Assembly (NCBI GenBank): GCA_047608075.1
Contig: JBLKRX010000008.1
Coordinates: forward strand, 1-64,000
Length of the DNA: 64,000 nucleotides
Direction of reading: 5' to 3'
DNA from: Ferdinandcohnia humi_A
GTDB lineage: Bacteria; Bacillota; Bacilli; Bacillales; Bacillaceae_L
Below are positions 24,239 to 33,440 of the stretch, one piece after another. Each line of letters begins with the position of its first letter. Position 1 is the first letter of the stretch. A program made the translations under genes and the position numbers. The notes beneath the pieces were generated by a model. The model saw only the letters and a program-made list of their open reading frames with translations. It was not told where the DNA came from and searched no databases.

Positions 24239-26575
24239 ATGACGGAGAAGAGGCATCCGGATTTTGAGGATGAGGTTGAGAGGCTAGGGTTTACGAGGCA
24301 GTATATGGATATTGTAATTAAGGCCTCGGAGTCGTCAGAGGAGAATTTTCGTGAGAATCTAAAGGGTGCTCTTGAGGGAGTTAACTTTAAGGATAGTAGT
24401 TTAAGCTATTTAAATATGCTCACGAACTCAACATTATTAAGAAGAACCAATGAAGAGGTACGGAACTTAAAACGAAACTTCAGTAAACCTTACTTTGCTC
24501 GAATTGATTTTACACGGGATGAAACGGGTAAAGATGAAGTCCTTTATTTTGGGAAGGTATCCCTTTTCGATAAGGAAACACAGCAGCCGATTATAGTTGA
24601 TTGGCGTTCTCCTGTTGCGAACTTGTATTACGATGGACGGCTAGGAGAGGTCTCCTATAAGGCTGAAGGTGAAGAGTACAATGGCTATTTATCGCTGAAG
24701 CGTCAGTTCATTATCGATGAGGGAGTCTTAGAGGAAATCAGAGATGTAGATTTAACGACAACGGATGAGCTTCTACAAAAGTCCTTATCGGAAAGTGCTA
24801 GTAACAGATTAACAGATATTGTATCGACGATTCAGGAAGAACAAAATAATATTATACGTGCAGATTTAAATAAACCAATTATTGTTCAAGGAGCTGCGGG
24901 AAGCGGAAAAACGACAATAGCTCTTCATAGAATATCGTATTTTATTTACACCTATGCTGAATACTTCTCACCAGACCAACTCATGATTCTAGCGCCAAAC
25001 CGACTGTTTATAGATTATATTTCAGAGGTTCTACCAGAATTAGGCGTAGACCGCATCCTACAAACAACCTTTGTTGACTATGTGAAAAGTTGTTTAGGGA
25101 AGCCACTTAAGCTAACAAATCCAGAAGAGAAATTATTAGGTTTTATCAATGATGATTTCGATGAGCCTGACATGATTCGTTGGGTTTCTTCTTTTAAGGG
25201 TTCCTTAGACTATAGGGATATGCTTGATCATTACCTGGACGATATTTTACGTTCACTTTTACCAAAGGAAGATTTCTATGTATCCAAGTTCCGGTTATAT
25301 AAGGCGAAGGACTTGAGTCATTTAATTACCTACGAATATCGCTACCTTCCTTTTTATAAGAGGATTGATAAGATTAAGAAGGTGCTCCAAAATACAGTCC
25401 GCTTAGAAAAGAAAAAAATGCTTCTAAAGGTGTCTCAGTTTTATGACCAAAAGCTCGATAATGTATTGTTCAAAACAAAAGTGGATCCAGGTAAGCGCAA
25501 ACGCTATGTTTCAAAAGCAATGGATAAAAAGGCCGAATTGCTGGAGGAAATTACAAAGCAATCTCGAACAGCTGTAAATTCTTATATAAAAAAGCTTCCA
25601 CAGCATGATGTGTTCTACTATTACAAGAAATTTGTTACTGAATTATTTCCAATCTATGCAAAAGGCATGTTAACGGATGAACAAATTACGTTTTTCAGCA
25701 CTCACCAATCAGGATTATCGAAGATGAAAAGCTATGAGTTAGAGGACTTAGCTGCTCTTCTTTACTTACAGGGGAAATTGTTTGGGATTAAAAAAGAGTT
25801 AAAAGCTCGGAATGTCGTAATTGATGAAGCACAAGATTATAGTTATTTTCAACTAGCTGCCTTAAAAAGTGCACTTGAAACAGATATGTTTACCATTGTT
25901 GGGGACTTGGCGCAGGGAATTCATTCGTACCGCGGAATCAGTAATTGGAATCATATACTCGAAGATATTTTTCCAAGGGCGACCTACAAGACATTGCAGA
26001 AAAGCTATCGTACAACAATTGAAATCATGAATACAGCCAATCAATTGCTACAGCTTTTACACCTAGATCTACCAATGGTTGAGCCAGTTGTTCGACATGG
26101 AGAGGTACCTCAATTTTATAAGCTTCATAGCTCTGAAAAAGCAACTATCAATGCAATCACAGATGAAATAAAGCGGCTCTATCAACAAAACATGAAAACA
26201 GTAGCGATTATTGGAAAAACAAATAAAGAATGTCAGAAGCTTGCGAAAGCGTTTAAAAAGTACAGCGATCTTCCTGTTCAACTTCTAAAGGAAAATGAGG
26301 AGATAAATAAGGAAGAGGTAGTAATTGTTAGCTCGCACCTATCCAAGGGGTTAGAATTTGATGCAGTACTCATTTATTCGAAAGATGAAATATTTACGAA
26401 AAACGAAATCGATATCAAGCTCCTATACGTTTCCATGACAAGACCTTTACACAGGCTACTCTTTTTCGGTACAGATATTACGAACTTTTTATTAGATGAA
26501 GTTAATACAGACCTTTATAAAATGAAGTTGAGTAGAATTGATTGTTTAGAAGCTGAAAATAAAGAAGTTGGGTAA
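24239..26575 (+). CDS. helD: HelD, RNA polymerase recycling UvrD-like ATPase
   Basis: The 778-aa superfamily 1 helicase-like protein has a coiled N-terminal arm (residues about 1-90), Walker A GAAGSGKT at 218-225, a Walker B-type VVIDEAQDYSYFQ, and C-terminal motifs VGDLAQGIHSYRG, KSYRTTIEI and LYVSMTRPLHRL. HelD inserts into RNA polymerase and releases nucleic acid from stalled complexes. Length equals that of B. subtilis HelD (about 774 aa). The ribosome site is poor (AAAGG about 12 bases upstream of ATG), suggesting low translation. Confidence 0.93.
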   Translation: MTEKRHPDFEDEVERLGFTRQYMDIVIKASESSEENFRENLKGALEGVNFKDSSLSYLNMLTNSTLLRRTNEEVRNLKRNFSKPYFARIDFTRDETGKDEVLYFGKVSLFDKETQQPIIVDWRSPVANLYYDGRLGEVSYKAEGEEYNGYLSLKRQFIIDEGVLEEIRDVDLTTTDELLQKSLSESASNRLTDIVSTIQEEQNNIIRADLNKPIIVQGAAGSGKTTIALHRISYFIYTYAEYFSPDQLMILAPNRLFIDYISEVLPELGVDRILQTTFVDYVKSCLGKPLKLTNPEEKLLGFINDDFDEPDMIRWVSSFKGSLDYRDMLDHYLDDILRSLLPKEDFYVSKFRLYKAKDLSHLITYEYRYLPFYKRIDKIKKVLQNTVRLEKKKMLLKVSQFYDQKLDNVLFKTKVDPGKRKRYVSKAMDKKAELLEEITKQSRTAVNSYIKKLPQHDVFYYYKKFVTELFPIYAKGMLTDEQITFFSTHQSGLSKMKSYELEDLAALLYLQGKLFGIKKELKARNVVIDEAQDYSYFQLAALKSALETDMFTIVGDLAQGIHSYRGISNWNHILEDIFPRATYKTLQKSYRTTIEIMNTANQLLQLLHLDLPMVEPVVRHGEVPQFYKLHSSEKATINAITDEIKRLYQQNMKTVAIIGKTNKECQKLAKAFKKYSDLPVQLLKENEEINKEEVVIVSSHLSKGLEFDAVLIYSKDEIFTKNEIDIKLLYVSMTRPLHRLLFFGTDITNFLLDEVNTDLYKMKLSRIDCLEAENKEVG

Positions 26576-26580
26576 TCGCC

Positions 26581-26620
26581 AAAAACGCAAAACATGTGTT
26601 TACATGCTTTGCGTTTTTGT
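26581..26620. terminator. Bidirectional terminator between helD and an MFS gene
   Basis: AAAAACGCAAA pairs with TTTGCGTTTTT, with an inner ACATG/CATGT stem. The genes on either side converge. Confidence 0.93.
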
Positions 26621-27841
26621 TTTTGCTATTGTTTGAGTTTTACTATGCATAAACCAGAAGACTGCAAACATTAATAATAGAACGGAACTGCTAACAAAGA
26701 GTACTGGAAATCCAAACGGGAGAGTGATAACAAGGTAACTAAGGAAAGGTCCCATTGCTGCCCCGACATCCTGAACAATTGTATATCCAGTGAAGAAGGT
26801 GACTGAGTCTGTTTTCTTTGCCTCATCAGATGCAATTGCATCAGTTAAGGTTGTTAAACTTGTCGCACTAATCAAGACTAGTAAGCAAACAAATACCCAT
26901 ATGTATATCGAAACTGAAAAAGGGAGCAGGGCAACCGTTATCGATGAGAATAAAAGTGAACCAACATAGATGGGGAGTCTCCCCTTAACCCCATCGGAGA
27001 TAGAACCAATCCAACTCGCCAAAAAAGGCTCCCAAACCCACCGTGCTGCTTGAAGCAACCCAGATAAAGCAGTTACACTTACAATCATTCCAATAAAAAA
27101 GATCGAATCCTCATACAAATAACCAATTAACGGACTCAACGTTGATGTAATAATTCCTTGAAAAAGGAGTGAAATAAAAAAGGAGCTTATAAAGAGTAAA
27201 TAAGAGCCTCTTAAAATTCTTACAATAGAAAACCTAGTAGTCTGATTAACTGAAGCAGACTGCTTATTTGTGTCCTTCACCCTAAAAGAAGCAAAAAGAT
27301 AGATAAAAGCCAATAACGAAAAAGCACCTAAAAGAAGTGATACATTTTTTAACCCAATAATTGGGGTAAGGATTCCTCCTACAAGCATCCCAACTAAGCT
27401 TCCAAGTCGGTAGAGCCCGTTATAGAGCCCCATTGTTTTCCCTACATTTCCATCTGTACTATAGGTAGTTACAGTAGCAAGTCCCCCGATTCGAAAAAAG
27501 GACCATGCGATTCCCCATAGGGAACGGAGGATAAGCCATCCTAAAAAGCCTGATACAATTCCATACCCTAATGTTGTGAGTGCTCCTAAACTAACAGCAA
27601 TTAGTAAGCCGGTCTTTAGCGAGATTCTTTTATATATCCAACCAATTATAGGATTGCTTGGGAGTCGGATAAACCGATTGATGGATAAGAGTATTCCTAC
27701 CTGCCAAAGAGAGTCCAATCCAACCTCGTTCCAAAAGATTGGAAGTGCGATATAGAGCATGGAGTCTCCTACTAAGCAAATAGCTGTAATAAGAGAAATT
27801 TTAATAACCTCGGGTGAAGCATCTTTCATCTGTAATTTCAT
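26600..27841 (-). CDS. Major facilitator superfamily transporter
   Basis: The 413-aa protein has twelve predicted membrane segments. The loop after segment 2 reads GWIYKRISLKTG, a degenerate form of the MFS G-x-x-x-D-R-x-G-R-K motif, and the second half has the equivalent SWIGSISDGVKGRLP. It is probably a drug or metabolite efflux carrier; the substrate is unknown. AAGGTGATTGT precedes the ATG. It lies downstream of yfmM on the same strand, separated by a terminator. Its last bases overlap the terminator shared with helD. Confidence 0.88.
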   Translation of the reverse strand: MKLQMKDASPEVIKISLITAICLVGDSMLYIALPIFWNEVGLDSLWQVGILLSINRFIRLPSNPIIGWIYKRISLKTGLLIAVSLGALTTLGYGIVSGFLGWLILRSLWGIAWSFFRIGGLATVTTYSTDGNVGKTMGLYNGLYRLGSLVGMLVGGILTPIIGLKNVSLLLGAFSLLAFIYLFASFRVKDTNKQSASVNQTTRFSIVRILRGSYLLFISSFFISLLFQGIITSTLSPLIGYLYEDSIFFIGMIVSVTALSGLLQAARWVWEPFLASWIGSISDGVKGRLPIYVGSLLFSSITVALLPFSVSIYIWVFVCLLVLISATSLTTLTDAIASDEAKKTDSVTFFTGYTIVQDVGAAMGPFLSYLVITLPFGFPVLFVSSSVLLLMFAVFWFMHSKTQTIAKTKTQSM

Positions 27842-27870
27842 ACAATCACCTTATGTATCAATGTAAAGGA

Positions 27871-27903
27871 AAAGGAGCTTGGTAAACCAAACCGAGCTCC
27901 TTT
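27871..27903 (-). terminator. Terminator of yfmM
   Basis: AAAGGAGCTTGG pairs with CCGAGCTCCTTT (one wobble), followed on the minus strand by CCTTTACAT. It lies between yfmM and the MFS gene. Confidence 0.75.
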
Positions 27904-27921
27904 AATAGTCTAGTTACAATT

Positions 27922-29478
27922 TTAAAACACTTTCGTTGTCCATGATTCTACGTTCCATACATCTGTTGCAACTTCGTTGTAGAATTCAGGTTCATGGGAA
28001 ATAAGAAGGATACTTCCTTTATATTCCTTTAATGCACGTTTTAATTCTTCTTTTGCATCTACATCAAGGTGGTTTGTTGGCTCGTCAAGAAGTAAGATAT
28101 TTGTATCCTTATTGATAAGCTTACATAGACGGACCTTTGCTTTTTCTCCACCACTTAATACTTCTACTTTGCTCTCAATATGCTTCGTTGTCAGTCCACA
28201 TTTAGCAAGTGCTGCGCGGACTTCATATTGATTAAAGGATGGGAACTCATTCCAAATTTCTTCGATACACGTATTGTAATTTGCTTCCTTCATTTCTTGC
28301 TCAAAGTAACCGATCTCTTGATTCTCACCACGCTCTACCATTCCTGATAGAGGTTTATTCATTCCTAGGATGCTTCGTAATAGCGTCGTCTTTCCAATCC
28401 CGTTTGCTCCAACTAAAGCAATCTTTTGTCCTCTTTCCATACGAAGGTTAAGAGGCTTTGATAGGGGCTCATCATACCCAATTACAAGATCCTTCGTTTC
28501 AAAAATAAGCTTACTTGATGTTTTCCCAGTTCTAAAATGGAATTCAGGTTTTGGTTTTTCCTTTGCAAGTTCAATGATATCCATTTTATCAAGCTTCTTT
28601 TGACGCGACATCGCCATATTTCGAGTGGATACACGCGCTTTATTTCTTGCCACAAAATCCTTAAGCTCAGAGATTTCCTGCTGCTGTTTCTTGTAGGCTG
28701 CTTCAAGCTGTTGCTTTTTCACTTCGTATACTGCCTTAAAATTATCATAGTCCCCAACATAACGGTTTAGCTCTTGATTCTCCATGTGATAGATAAGGTT
28801 GATAACACTATTCAAGAATGGAATATCATGTGAAATAAGAACAAATGCATTTTCGTATTCCTGTAAATAACGTTTTAGCCAAACGATATGCTGCTCGTCG
28901 AGATAGTTTGTAGGTTCGTCAAGTAATAGGATATCAGGCTTTTCGAGTAAAAGCTTTGCAAGTAATACCTTTGTACGCTGACCACCACTAAGATCCTGGA
29001 CATCACGGTCAAGACCAATATCATCTAAACCAAGGCCACGTGCAGTTTCTTCAACCTTTGCGTCAATGATATAAAAGTCATTATTCGTAAGTGTATCCTG
29101 GATGGTACCAACCTCTTCTAGCAATTGTTCTAATTCTTCAGGAGATGCTTCACCCATTTTGCCGTAGATTTCATTCATTTCAGCTTCCATATCAAATAGG
29201 TATTTAAAGGCAGTGTTTAATACATCACGGATCGTCATTCCTCTTTCTAGGACCGTATGCTGATCAAGATAACCGACCCTCACATTTTTTGACCATTCGA
29301 TTTTTCCTGCATCTGGTTCAAGCTTTCCAGTGATAATATTCATGAAGGTTGATTTCCCTTCACCGTTAGCACCAATCAGTCCAATGTGCTCGCCCTTAAG
29401 TAAACGGAATGACACATCATTAAAAATGGCTCTATCGCCAAATCCATGGCTTACATTTTTTACTGTTAATATACTCAT
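27922..29478 (-). CDS. yfmM: ABC-F family ribosome-associated ATPase
   Basis: The 518-aa protein has two ABC cassettes without membrane segments: Walker A GANGEGKST (about 36-44) and GANGIGKTT in the second, signatures LSGGQRTK and LSGGEKAK, and Walker B ILLLDEPTNYLD and ILLLDEPTNHLD. The linker (about 240-310) is the basic coiled coil of ABC-F proteins (VKKQQLEAAYKKQQQEI, RNKARVSTRNMAMSRQKK). ABC-F proteins enter the ribosomal E site to resolve stalls or antibiotic binding. Length and sequence match B. subtilis YfmM as I recall it. AAAGGTG precedes the ATG by 7 bases. Confidence 0.9.
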   Translation of the reverse strand: MSILTVKNVSHGFGDRAIFNDVSFRLLKGEHIGLIGANGEGKSTFMNIITGKLEPDAGKIEWSKNVRVGYLDQHTVLERGMTIRDVLNTAFKYLFDMEAEMNEIYGKMGEASPEELEQLLEEVGTIQDTLTNNDFYIIDAKVEETARGLGLDDIGLDRDVQDLSGGQRTKVLLAKLLLEKPDILLLDEPTNYLDEQHIVWLKRYLQEYENAFVLISHDIPFLNSVINLIYHMENQELNRYVGDYDNFKAVYEVKKQQLEAAYKKQQQEISELKDFVARNKARVSTRNMAMSRQKKLDKMDIIELAKEKPKPEFHFRTGKTSSKLIFETKDLVIGYDEPLSKPLNLRMERGQKIALVGANGIGKTTLLRSILGMNKPLSGMVERGENQEIGYFEQEMKEANYNTCIEEIWNEFPSFNQYEVRAALAKCGLTTKHIESKVEVLSGGEKAKVRLCKLINKDTNILLLDEPTNHLDVDAKEELKRALKEYKGSILLISHEPEFYNEVATDVWNVESWTTKVF

Positions 29479-29540
29479 CTATATACACCTTTTTCATAAG
29501 TTAATATATTTATAAATTTGGAAAGTCCTATCCATCTAAT

Positions 29541-29895
29541 CAAATGCGCTTAGGCATATTTTTGCCCAGATTTTTTTCGAGCTTGCTCGATATAGTGAAA
29601 CTTCAATTGTGGGGCTTTTTCCACAGATTGTTAGTTGCGGTCCCCATGAAGTGGGTCACAAAGACGTTGTCACAGGACGTGGCTTTCTTAGTCTTTGTTC
29701 GGGCATTTACTGCAGTTGCCATCTATGAGGCTTATTGCCAGTGAACGCAGAAAAGCTTCCACTAAAAAATCCAAAGGCTCGCCGGAGGCTTTACCTTTAT
29801 TCAGTCGGAGTTTGAACCCAACTGATTTGTATACTTTTATTGTATTCATTCCAGCACTTATCGAAGTAGGGAACTTCTGCTGAATAAAGTTAAAA
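29541..29895. repeat. Interspersed structured element, copy R1 (about 355 nt)
   Basis: This gene-free stretch is homologous to 53066-53390. Shared blocks include CAAATGCGC at the start, CGAGCTTGCTCGAT, AGTGAAACTTCAAT, GTGGGGCTTT, CGCCGGAGGCTTTA and TGCTGAATAAAGTTA at the end. CTTTATTCAG and CTGAATAAAG pair to close a 3' domain. Copy R1 has about 35 extra bases in its middle, including GACGTTGTCACAGGACGTGG, absent from R2. Frames inside it have no ribosome sites. The remaining bases to 30080 hold only the upstream region of the flippase gene. Confidence 0.82.
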
Positions 29896-30080
29896 AGTCA
29901 CACATAAAACGATTATAAAACAGATGGCGTTCAGTTAAAAGGGGACTTTATTGTTAAGCTTGTAAATATTTTCATAAGGCCAATTAGATTTGTCCTACTC
30001 TTTTCGTGGAAATGTAAAATAATCTTCGAACTTGTCTCATATCTATATATTATCGAATAAATCAGATAAGGGGCTACAGG

Positions 30081-31409
30081 ATGAACACATTTTTTAAAGG
30101 AACATTGTTATTAGTAATTGCTGCGTTTATAGGAGAGTGTGTTGAATTTTTAATAAATCTCGTACTTGCTAAGGAATTAGGTGGGCATGGGATGGGGCTA
30201 TATATGACGATTCTTCCATCAATTTTCTTACTAATTATTTTAGCAAGTCTAGAGCTTCCCGTTTCTATTTCAAAATTTGTTGCCGAAAAGGAAGAAAAAT
30301 ATCATTATAGTATGCTAAAACATGCTATGGTATTAACTCTTGTTTTCTCGGCAATTGTCTTATCGTTAGCGATGGTAACTTTACCATATATTCCTGTGTT
30401 TGATGATTATCATCCACTCGTCAGATGGATTGTCATTGTGTTGATTCCAATCATATCCTTCACTTCGATTGCAAGAGGGTATTTTATGGGGATTCAATCT
30501 ATGGGGAGAATCGCATTTGCTAATTTCTTACGAAAAGCAGTACAGCTTATCCTATTAGTATTTGTATTTCAATTACTTGAGTTTAAAATCCAAACTTCAA
30601 TATTGATCGCCTTATGTACATTAGTGGCAAGCGACCTAATTGTATTTGGCTATCTCGGTTATGAATATATCATTCAATATAATAAACTGAAGCGAAAGCC
30701 TGCTTCATATTTGAGTGGAAGGGCAGTTCGTCAAAACCTACTTGCAGTTTCTCTGCCAACTACAGGGATGAGGATTTTCCATGCGATTTCACATGCGGTA
30801 CAACCATTTTTAATCAAAGCCGCACTTCTTAAAGCGGGACTACCAGCTGCAATTGCTACTGAACATTTCGGGTTAATGTCTGGGGTTGCTCTAACAATTG
30901 GGTTCTTTCCAGCCTTTATTGCACATTCTTTGCTAATTGTATTAATCCCAACAGTCTCGGAAAGCTACGCAAAGCGTGATATTAACAAGCTACAAACCTT
31001 ATTACAGCAAGTTATGAAATTAACTTTTCTATATGGGGTTCCAGTCTGTATTGTGTTTTATTATTTTGCTGAGCCACTTACACATATTTTCTTTGAGTCG
31101 ACAGCTGCAACTGCTTATTTACAAATGCTTTGGCCATACTTTCTGTTCCATTTTTTCTTAATCCCGATGCAAGCATATTTAATTGGCTTAGGACTCGTAA
31201 AAGATGCATTTATACATAATGTATGGTCTACGGTCATCTCGTTTTTAATAATGTTTGTCTTGGGATCCATCCAGACTCTGCAAATGGAAGGGATTATTAT
31301 AGGGATGAATATGGGTGCAGTACTATTGGCTCTTTTACATTATGTAACTATCTGTCGAAAAGTAGGGATATCTGCCCTAGGGATGAAAACAGTAAAGCAT
31401 GTTTTATAG
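30081..31409 (+). CDS. SpoVB/YkvU-like oligosaccharide flippase (MOP superfamily)
   Basis: The 442-aa protein has twelve or more membrane segments of the MATE/MOP exporter type: KGTLLLVIAAFIGECVEFLI at the start, SIARGYFMGIQSMG, and LPTTGMRIFHAISHAVQPFLI in the middle. Relatives in spore formers (SpoVB, YkvU, YtgP) flip lipid-linked precursors; length is close to YkvU (about 445 aa) and shorter than SpoVB. A role in spore envelope or cell-wall precursor export is inferred. AAGGGGCTACAGG precedes the ATG. Confidence 0.82.
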   Translation: MNTFFKGTLLLVIAAFIGECVEFLINLVLAKELGGHGMGLYMTILPSIFLLIILASLELPVSISKFVAEKEEKYHYSMLKHAMVLTLVFSAIVLSLAMVTLPYIPVFDDYHPLVRWIVIVLIPIISFTSIARGYFMGIQSMGRIAFANFLRKAVQLILLVFVFQLLEFKIQTSILIALCTLVASDLIVFGYLGYEYIIQYNKLKRKPASYLSGRAVRQNLLAVSLPTTGMRIFHAISHAVQPFLIKAALLKAGLPAAIATEHFGLMSGVALTIGFFPAFIAHSLLIVLIPTVSESYAKRDINKLQTLLQQVMKLTFLYGVPVCIVFYYFAEPLTHIFFESTAATAYLQMLWPYFLFHFFLIPMQAYLIGLGLVKDAFIHNVWSTVISFLIMFVLGSIQTLQMEGIIIGMNMGAVLLALLHYVTICRKVGISALGMKTVKHVL

Positions 31410-31565
31410 ACTTCAATATTTTATTTGTTCTAAAACAATTTTCATGATATGATAGCAAAAGATTAATGTCTAGCAGTCATTAGTCCCGTTTGGAACCAAA
31501 TTTGTAAGCAAAAACTAAATAAGAATCTTTACCGATGGTAAATGGTAGAAAATATAAGTCTATCC

Positions 31566-31608
31566 ATGACCTGACCTCTTTATTAATTAGGGGTCAGGTC
31601 ATTTTTTA
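31566..31608 (+). terminator. Terminator upstream of the DUF2294 genes
   Basis: ATGACCTGACC pairs with GGTCAGGTCAT (31566-31576, 31592-31602) followed by six T residues. It lies 160 bases after the flippase and 170 bases before the next gene, so it may end the flippase transcript. Confidence 0.9.
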
Positions 31609-31774
31609 TTTTTTGAAATATAAAACTTGAACCTGTGGCTATGTTCACAAGCTACTAGCTACATCAAGCTCAAACAATTAGTACACAACAATACTCTTTT
31701 GGGGGATTTACTACATGTTGGTACTGTTGGCTGTTGGGTGTTGTTCTGAAAAAGTAGGGAGAGAAATGTAAGAA

Positions 31775-32470
31775 ATGTTTAGAGAGACCAAACAAAAACA
31801 AGAGGAGCTTACATATATAAGTAGTTTTGTAAGTAAGCTCATTAAAACAAAGTTCGGTAAAGGTCCGGAAACATGCTTTACCACTGTATCTGATAATTAT
31901 ATTGTCATTCATGTAAAGAAATTCATGACACAAATTGAGGATGAATTAATTAATAAGGAAGAAATAAAAGCTGCTCAAAACATTAGAACCTTATTAACTG
32001 TAGACTTATTTCATCCATTACAGGAAATGTTACAAAGTCTTCTTCATGTGTCCATATTGCAAGTGCATCAAGATTGGAACTTTGCTAGCAATACGGGAGT
32101 TATCCTTCTCTTTCTAGGAGACAAACGAGGTGGAGAGGAACGTGAAAATGCTCTCACATTTGAACTTTTAAAGAATGAAGTTATAAAAAGAAGTGAATTT
32201 GCACTCTATCAGCCAAAAACACTTGATATTAAGAAAATTAGTTCAGAAATTTATATCATTCGCTCAACTGGATTTTTATTACCGATTGAGAAATCAATTT
32301 TAACAAAAGGCTATCAATACTTATTAGAGGAACGAGAACGTGAGATTCGAGAAAACTATCAGAAGAATAGAAATCGGTTTGAAAGAATACTGTTAAAAGA
32401 CATAGAAGATATTTTTATGATATGGAATTATCAGGATGATGTTACTTACACGGTTATTTATTGTAAATAA
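31775..32470 (+). CDS. DUF2294/MpsC-family protein with internal duplication (first copy)
   Basis: The 231-aa soluble protein has an N-terminal DUF2294 module (residues about 14-115; FGKGPETCFTTVSDNYIVIHV, FMTQIEDELI, LQVHQDWNFASNTGVILLFL). A second, shorter repeat follows (about 145-231; EIYIIRSTGFLLPIEKSIL, FMIWNYQDDVTYTVIY). Some DUF2294 proteins are annotated MpsC after a sodium-coupled membrane potential system, but the biochemistry is unclear. A paralogue follows at 32596 and then a PAS kinase at 33441. The ribosome site GGGAGAG is 11 bases from the ATG, so it may be weak. Confidence 0.75.
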   Translation: MFRETKQKQEELTYISSFVSKLIKTKFGKGPETCFTTVSDNYIVIHVKKFMTQIEDELINKEEIKAAQNIRTLLTVDLFHPLQEMLQSLLHVSILQVHQDWNFASNTGVILLFLGDKRGGEERENALTFELLKNEVIKRSEFALYQPKTLDIKKISSEIYIIRSTGFLLPIEKSILTKGYQYLLEEREREIRENYQKNRNRFERILLKDIEDIFMIWNYQDDVTYTVIYCK

Positions 32471-32573
32471 ATTCTCAACAAAATGACATACTAATTGGTA
32501 GGGTTGGAAAGTAAGGGATTTATGTTACAATAATAATGGCTAGTGAATGAAAGTCATTGGCTATTGTAATTTG

Positions 32574-32590
32574 ATCCCCGAAAGTGGGGA
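32574..32590 (+). promoter_or_regulatory. Hairpin that can sequester the ribosome site of the second DUF2294 gene
   Basis: CCCC GAAAGT GGGG (about 32576-32589) places the GGGGA Shine-Dalgarno sequence of the gene starting at 32596 in a stem. This suggests translational control or coupling. Confidence 0.4.
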
Positions 32591-32595
32591 ACAGC

Positions 32596-33279
32596 GTGGA
32601 GAATCTGGAAAATAAAATAAAATACATAAGTAGTTATACAAGTAAGCTATTGCGGAATAAATTTGGTAGAGGACCAGAATCTTGTTTTGCTTTTGCTGGT
32701 AATCACTTTTTGATTTTACATATTAGGGGCTTTTTATCTCCCATTGAAGAGGTCCTTATAAAAGAAAAACAAGATACTCAAGTTGATTATCTTAGAAATG
32801 TAGTTATCAGAAGTATTCTTGATGAACTAAAGGGAGTCATTCAAGTAACGCTGGAAACTGACGTTATTATGATAAATCATGATTGGAATTATCCGAACAA
32901 TACAGGGGTAATCATTGTAGAACTGCAGGACCAGCTTCTGGAAGTGAAAAAAGATCCGGAAGTAGATTTTTCAGCGCTAGTAGCTGAAATTGAAAGGATA
33001 AGCCTACTGGTTCAAAAAATCCCAGATGAAACGGAAATCTGTCAAATTAGCCCAAGAGTTATTGTTGTCAAACGTTTTGGTATTTTAATAAACATTGAAA
33101 AGGCTCTTATTGAAAAAGGCTTTGAAAGTGAGCTATATGTAACGAAGGATGCTCTTGAAAAAAGTTACTTTCATAGGGATAATAAATTTGATGACATATT
33201 CAAGAAGCCTGTAAAAGATGTTTTTATTGATTGGAAACTTGACGAAGATTATAGCGTTATGTGCTTTCTTCTAAAATAA
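32596..33279 (+). CDS. DUF2294/MpsC-family protein with internal duplication (second copy)
   Basis: The 227-aa paralogue of the preceding protein has the same two-repeat layout: KFGRGPESCFAFAGNHFLILH, LSPIEEVLIKEKQ and INHDWNYPNNTGVIIVEL in the first half, and SPRVIVVKRFGILINIEKAL then FIDWKLDEDYSVMCF in the second. The GTG at 32596 is chosen because GTGGGGA lies 5 bases upstream; a GTG at 32584 overlaps that site. The pair probably arose by gene duplication. Their placement before an orphan PAS kinase suggests a sensory or modulatory role rather than transport. Confidence 0.75.
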   Translation: MENLENKIKYISSYTSKLLRNKFGRGPESCFAFAGNHFLILHIRGFLSPIEEVLIKEKQDTQVDYLRNVVIRSILDELKGVIQVTLETDVIMINHDWNYPNNTGVIIVELQDQLLEVKKDPEVDFSALVAEIERISLLVQKIPDETEICQISPRVIVVKRFGILINIEKALIEKGFESELYVTKDALEKSYFHRDNKFDDIFKKPVKDVFIDWKLDEDYSVMCFLLK

Positions 33280-33327
33280 CTATCGGTAAATGTAGGGATA
33301 GCTCAAAAACGAGTAAAGCCTAAGCAT

Positions 33328-33361
33328 GACCTAACGTCTGTGGATGTTAGGTCTATTTTTT
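33328..33361 (+). terminator. Terminator after the DUF2294 pair
   Basis: GACCTAAC pairs with GTTAGGTC (33328-33335, 33346-33353), followed by a T run. The kinase gene starts 80 bases later, so read-through or a separate promoter is needed. Confidence 0.85.
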
Positions 33362-33440
33362 TAGACCTAATACTCCATAAGAGGAGCGGTGCATTTTCTA
33401 TTGAGAGGCAGTTATTACATTCATTTTTAGGAGGGATAAA

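Noticed and set aside
29544..29883. Overlapping 62-66 codon frames in the intergenic region upstream of the flippase
   Set aside because: They fall in the R1 repeat, are not kept in the R2 copy and lack ribosome sites.
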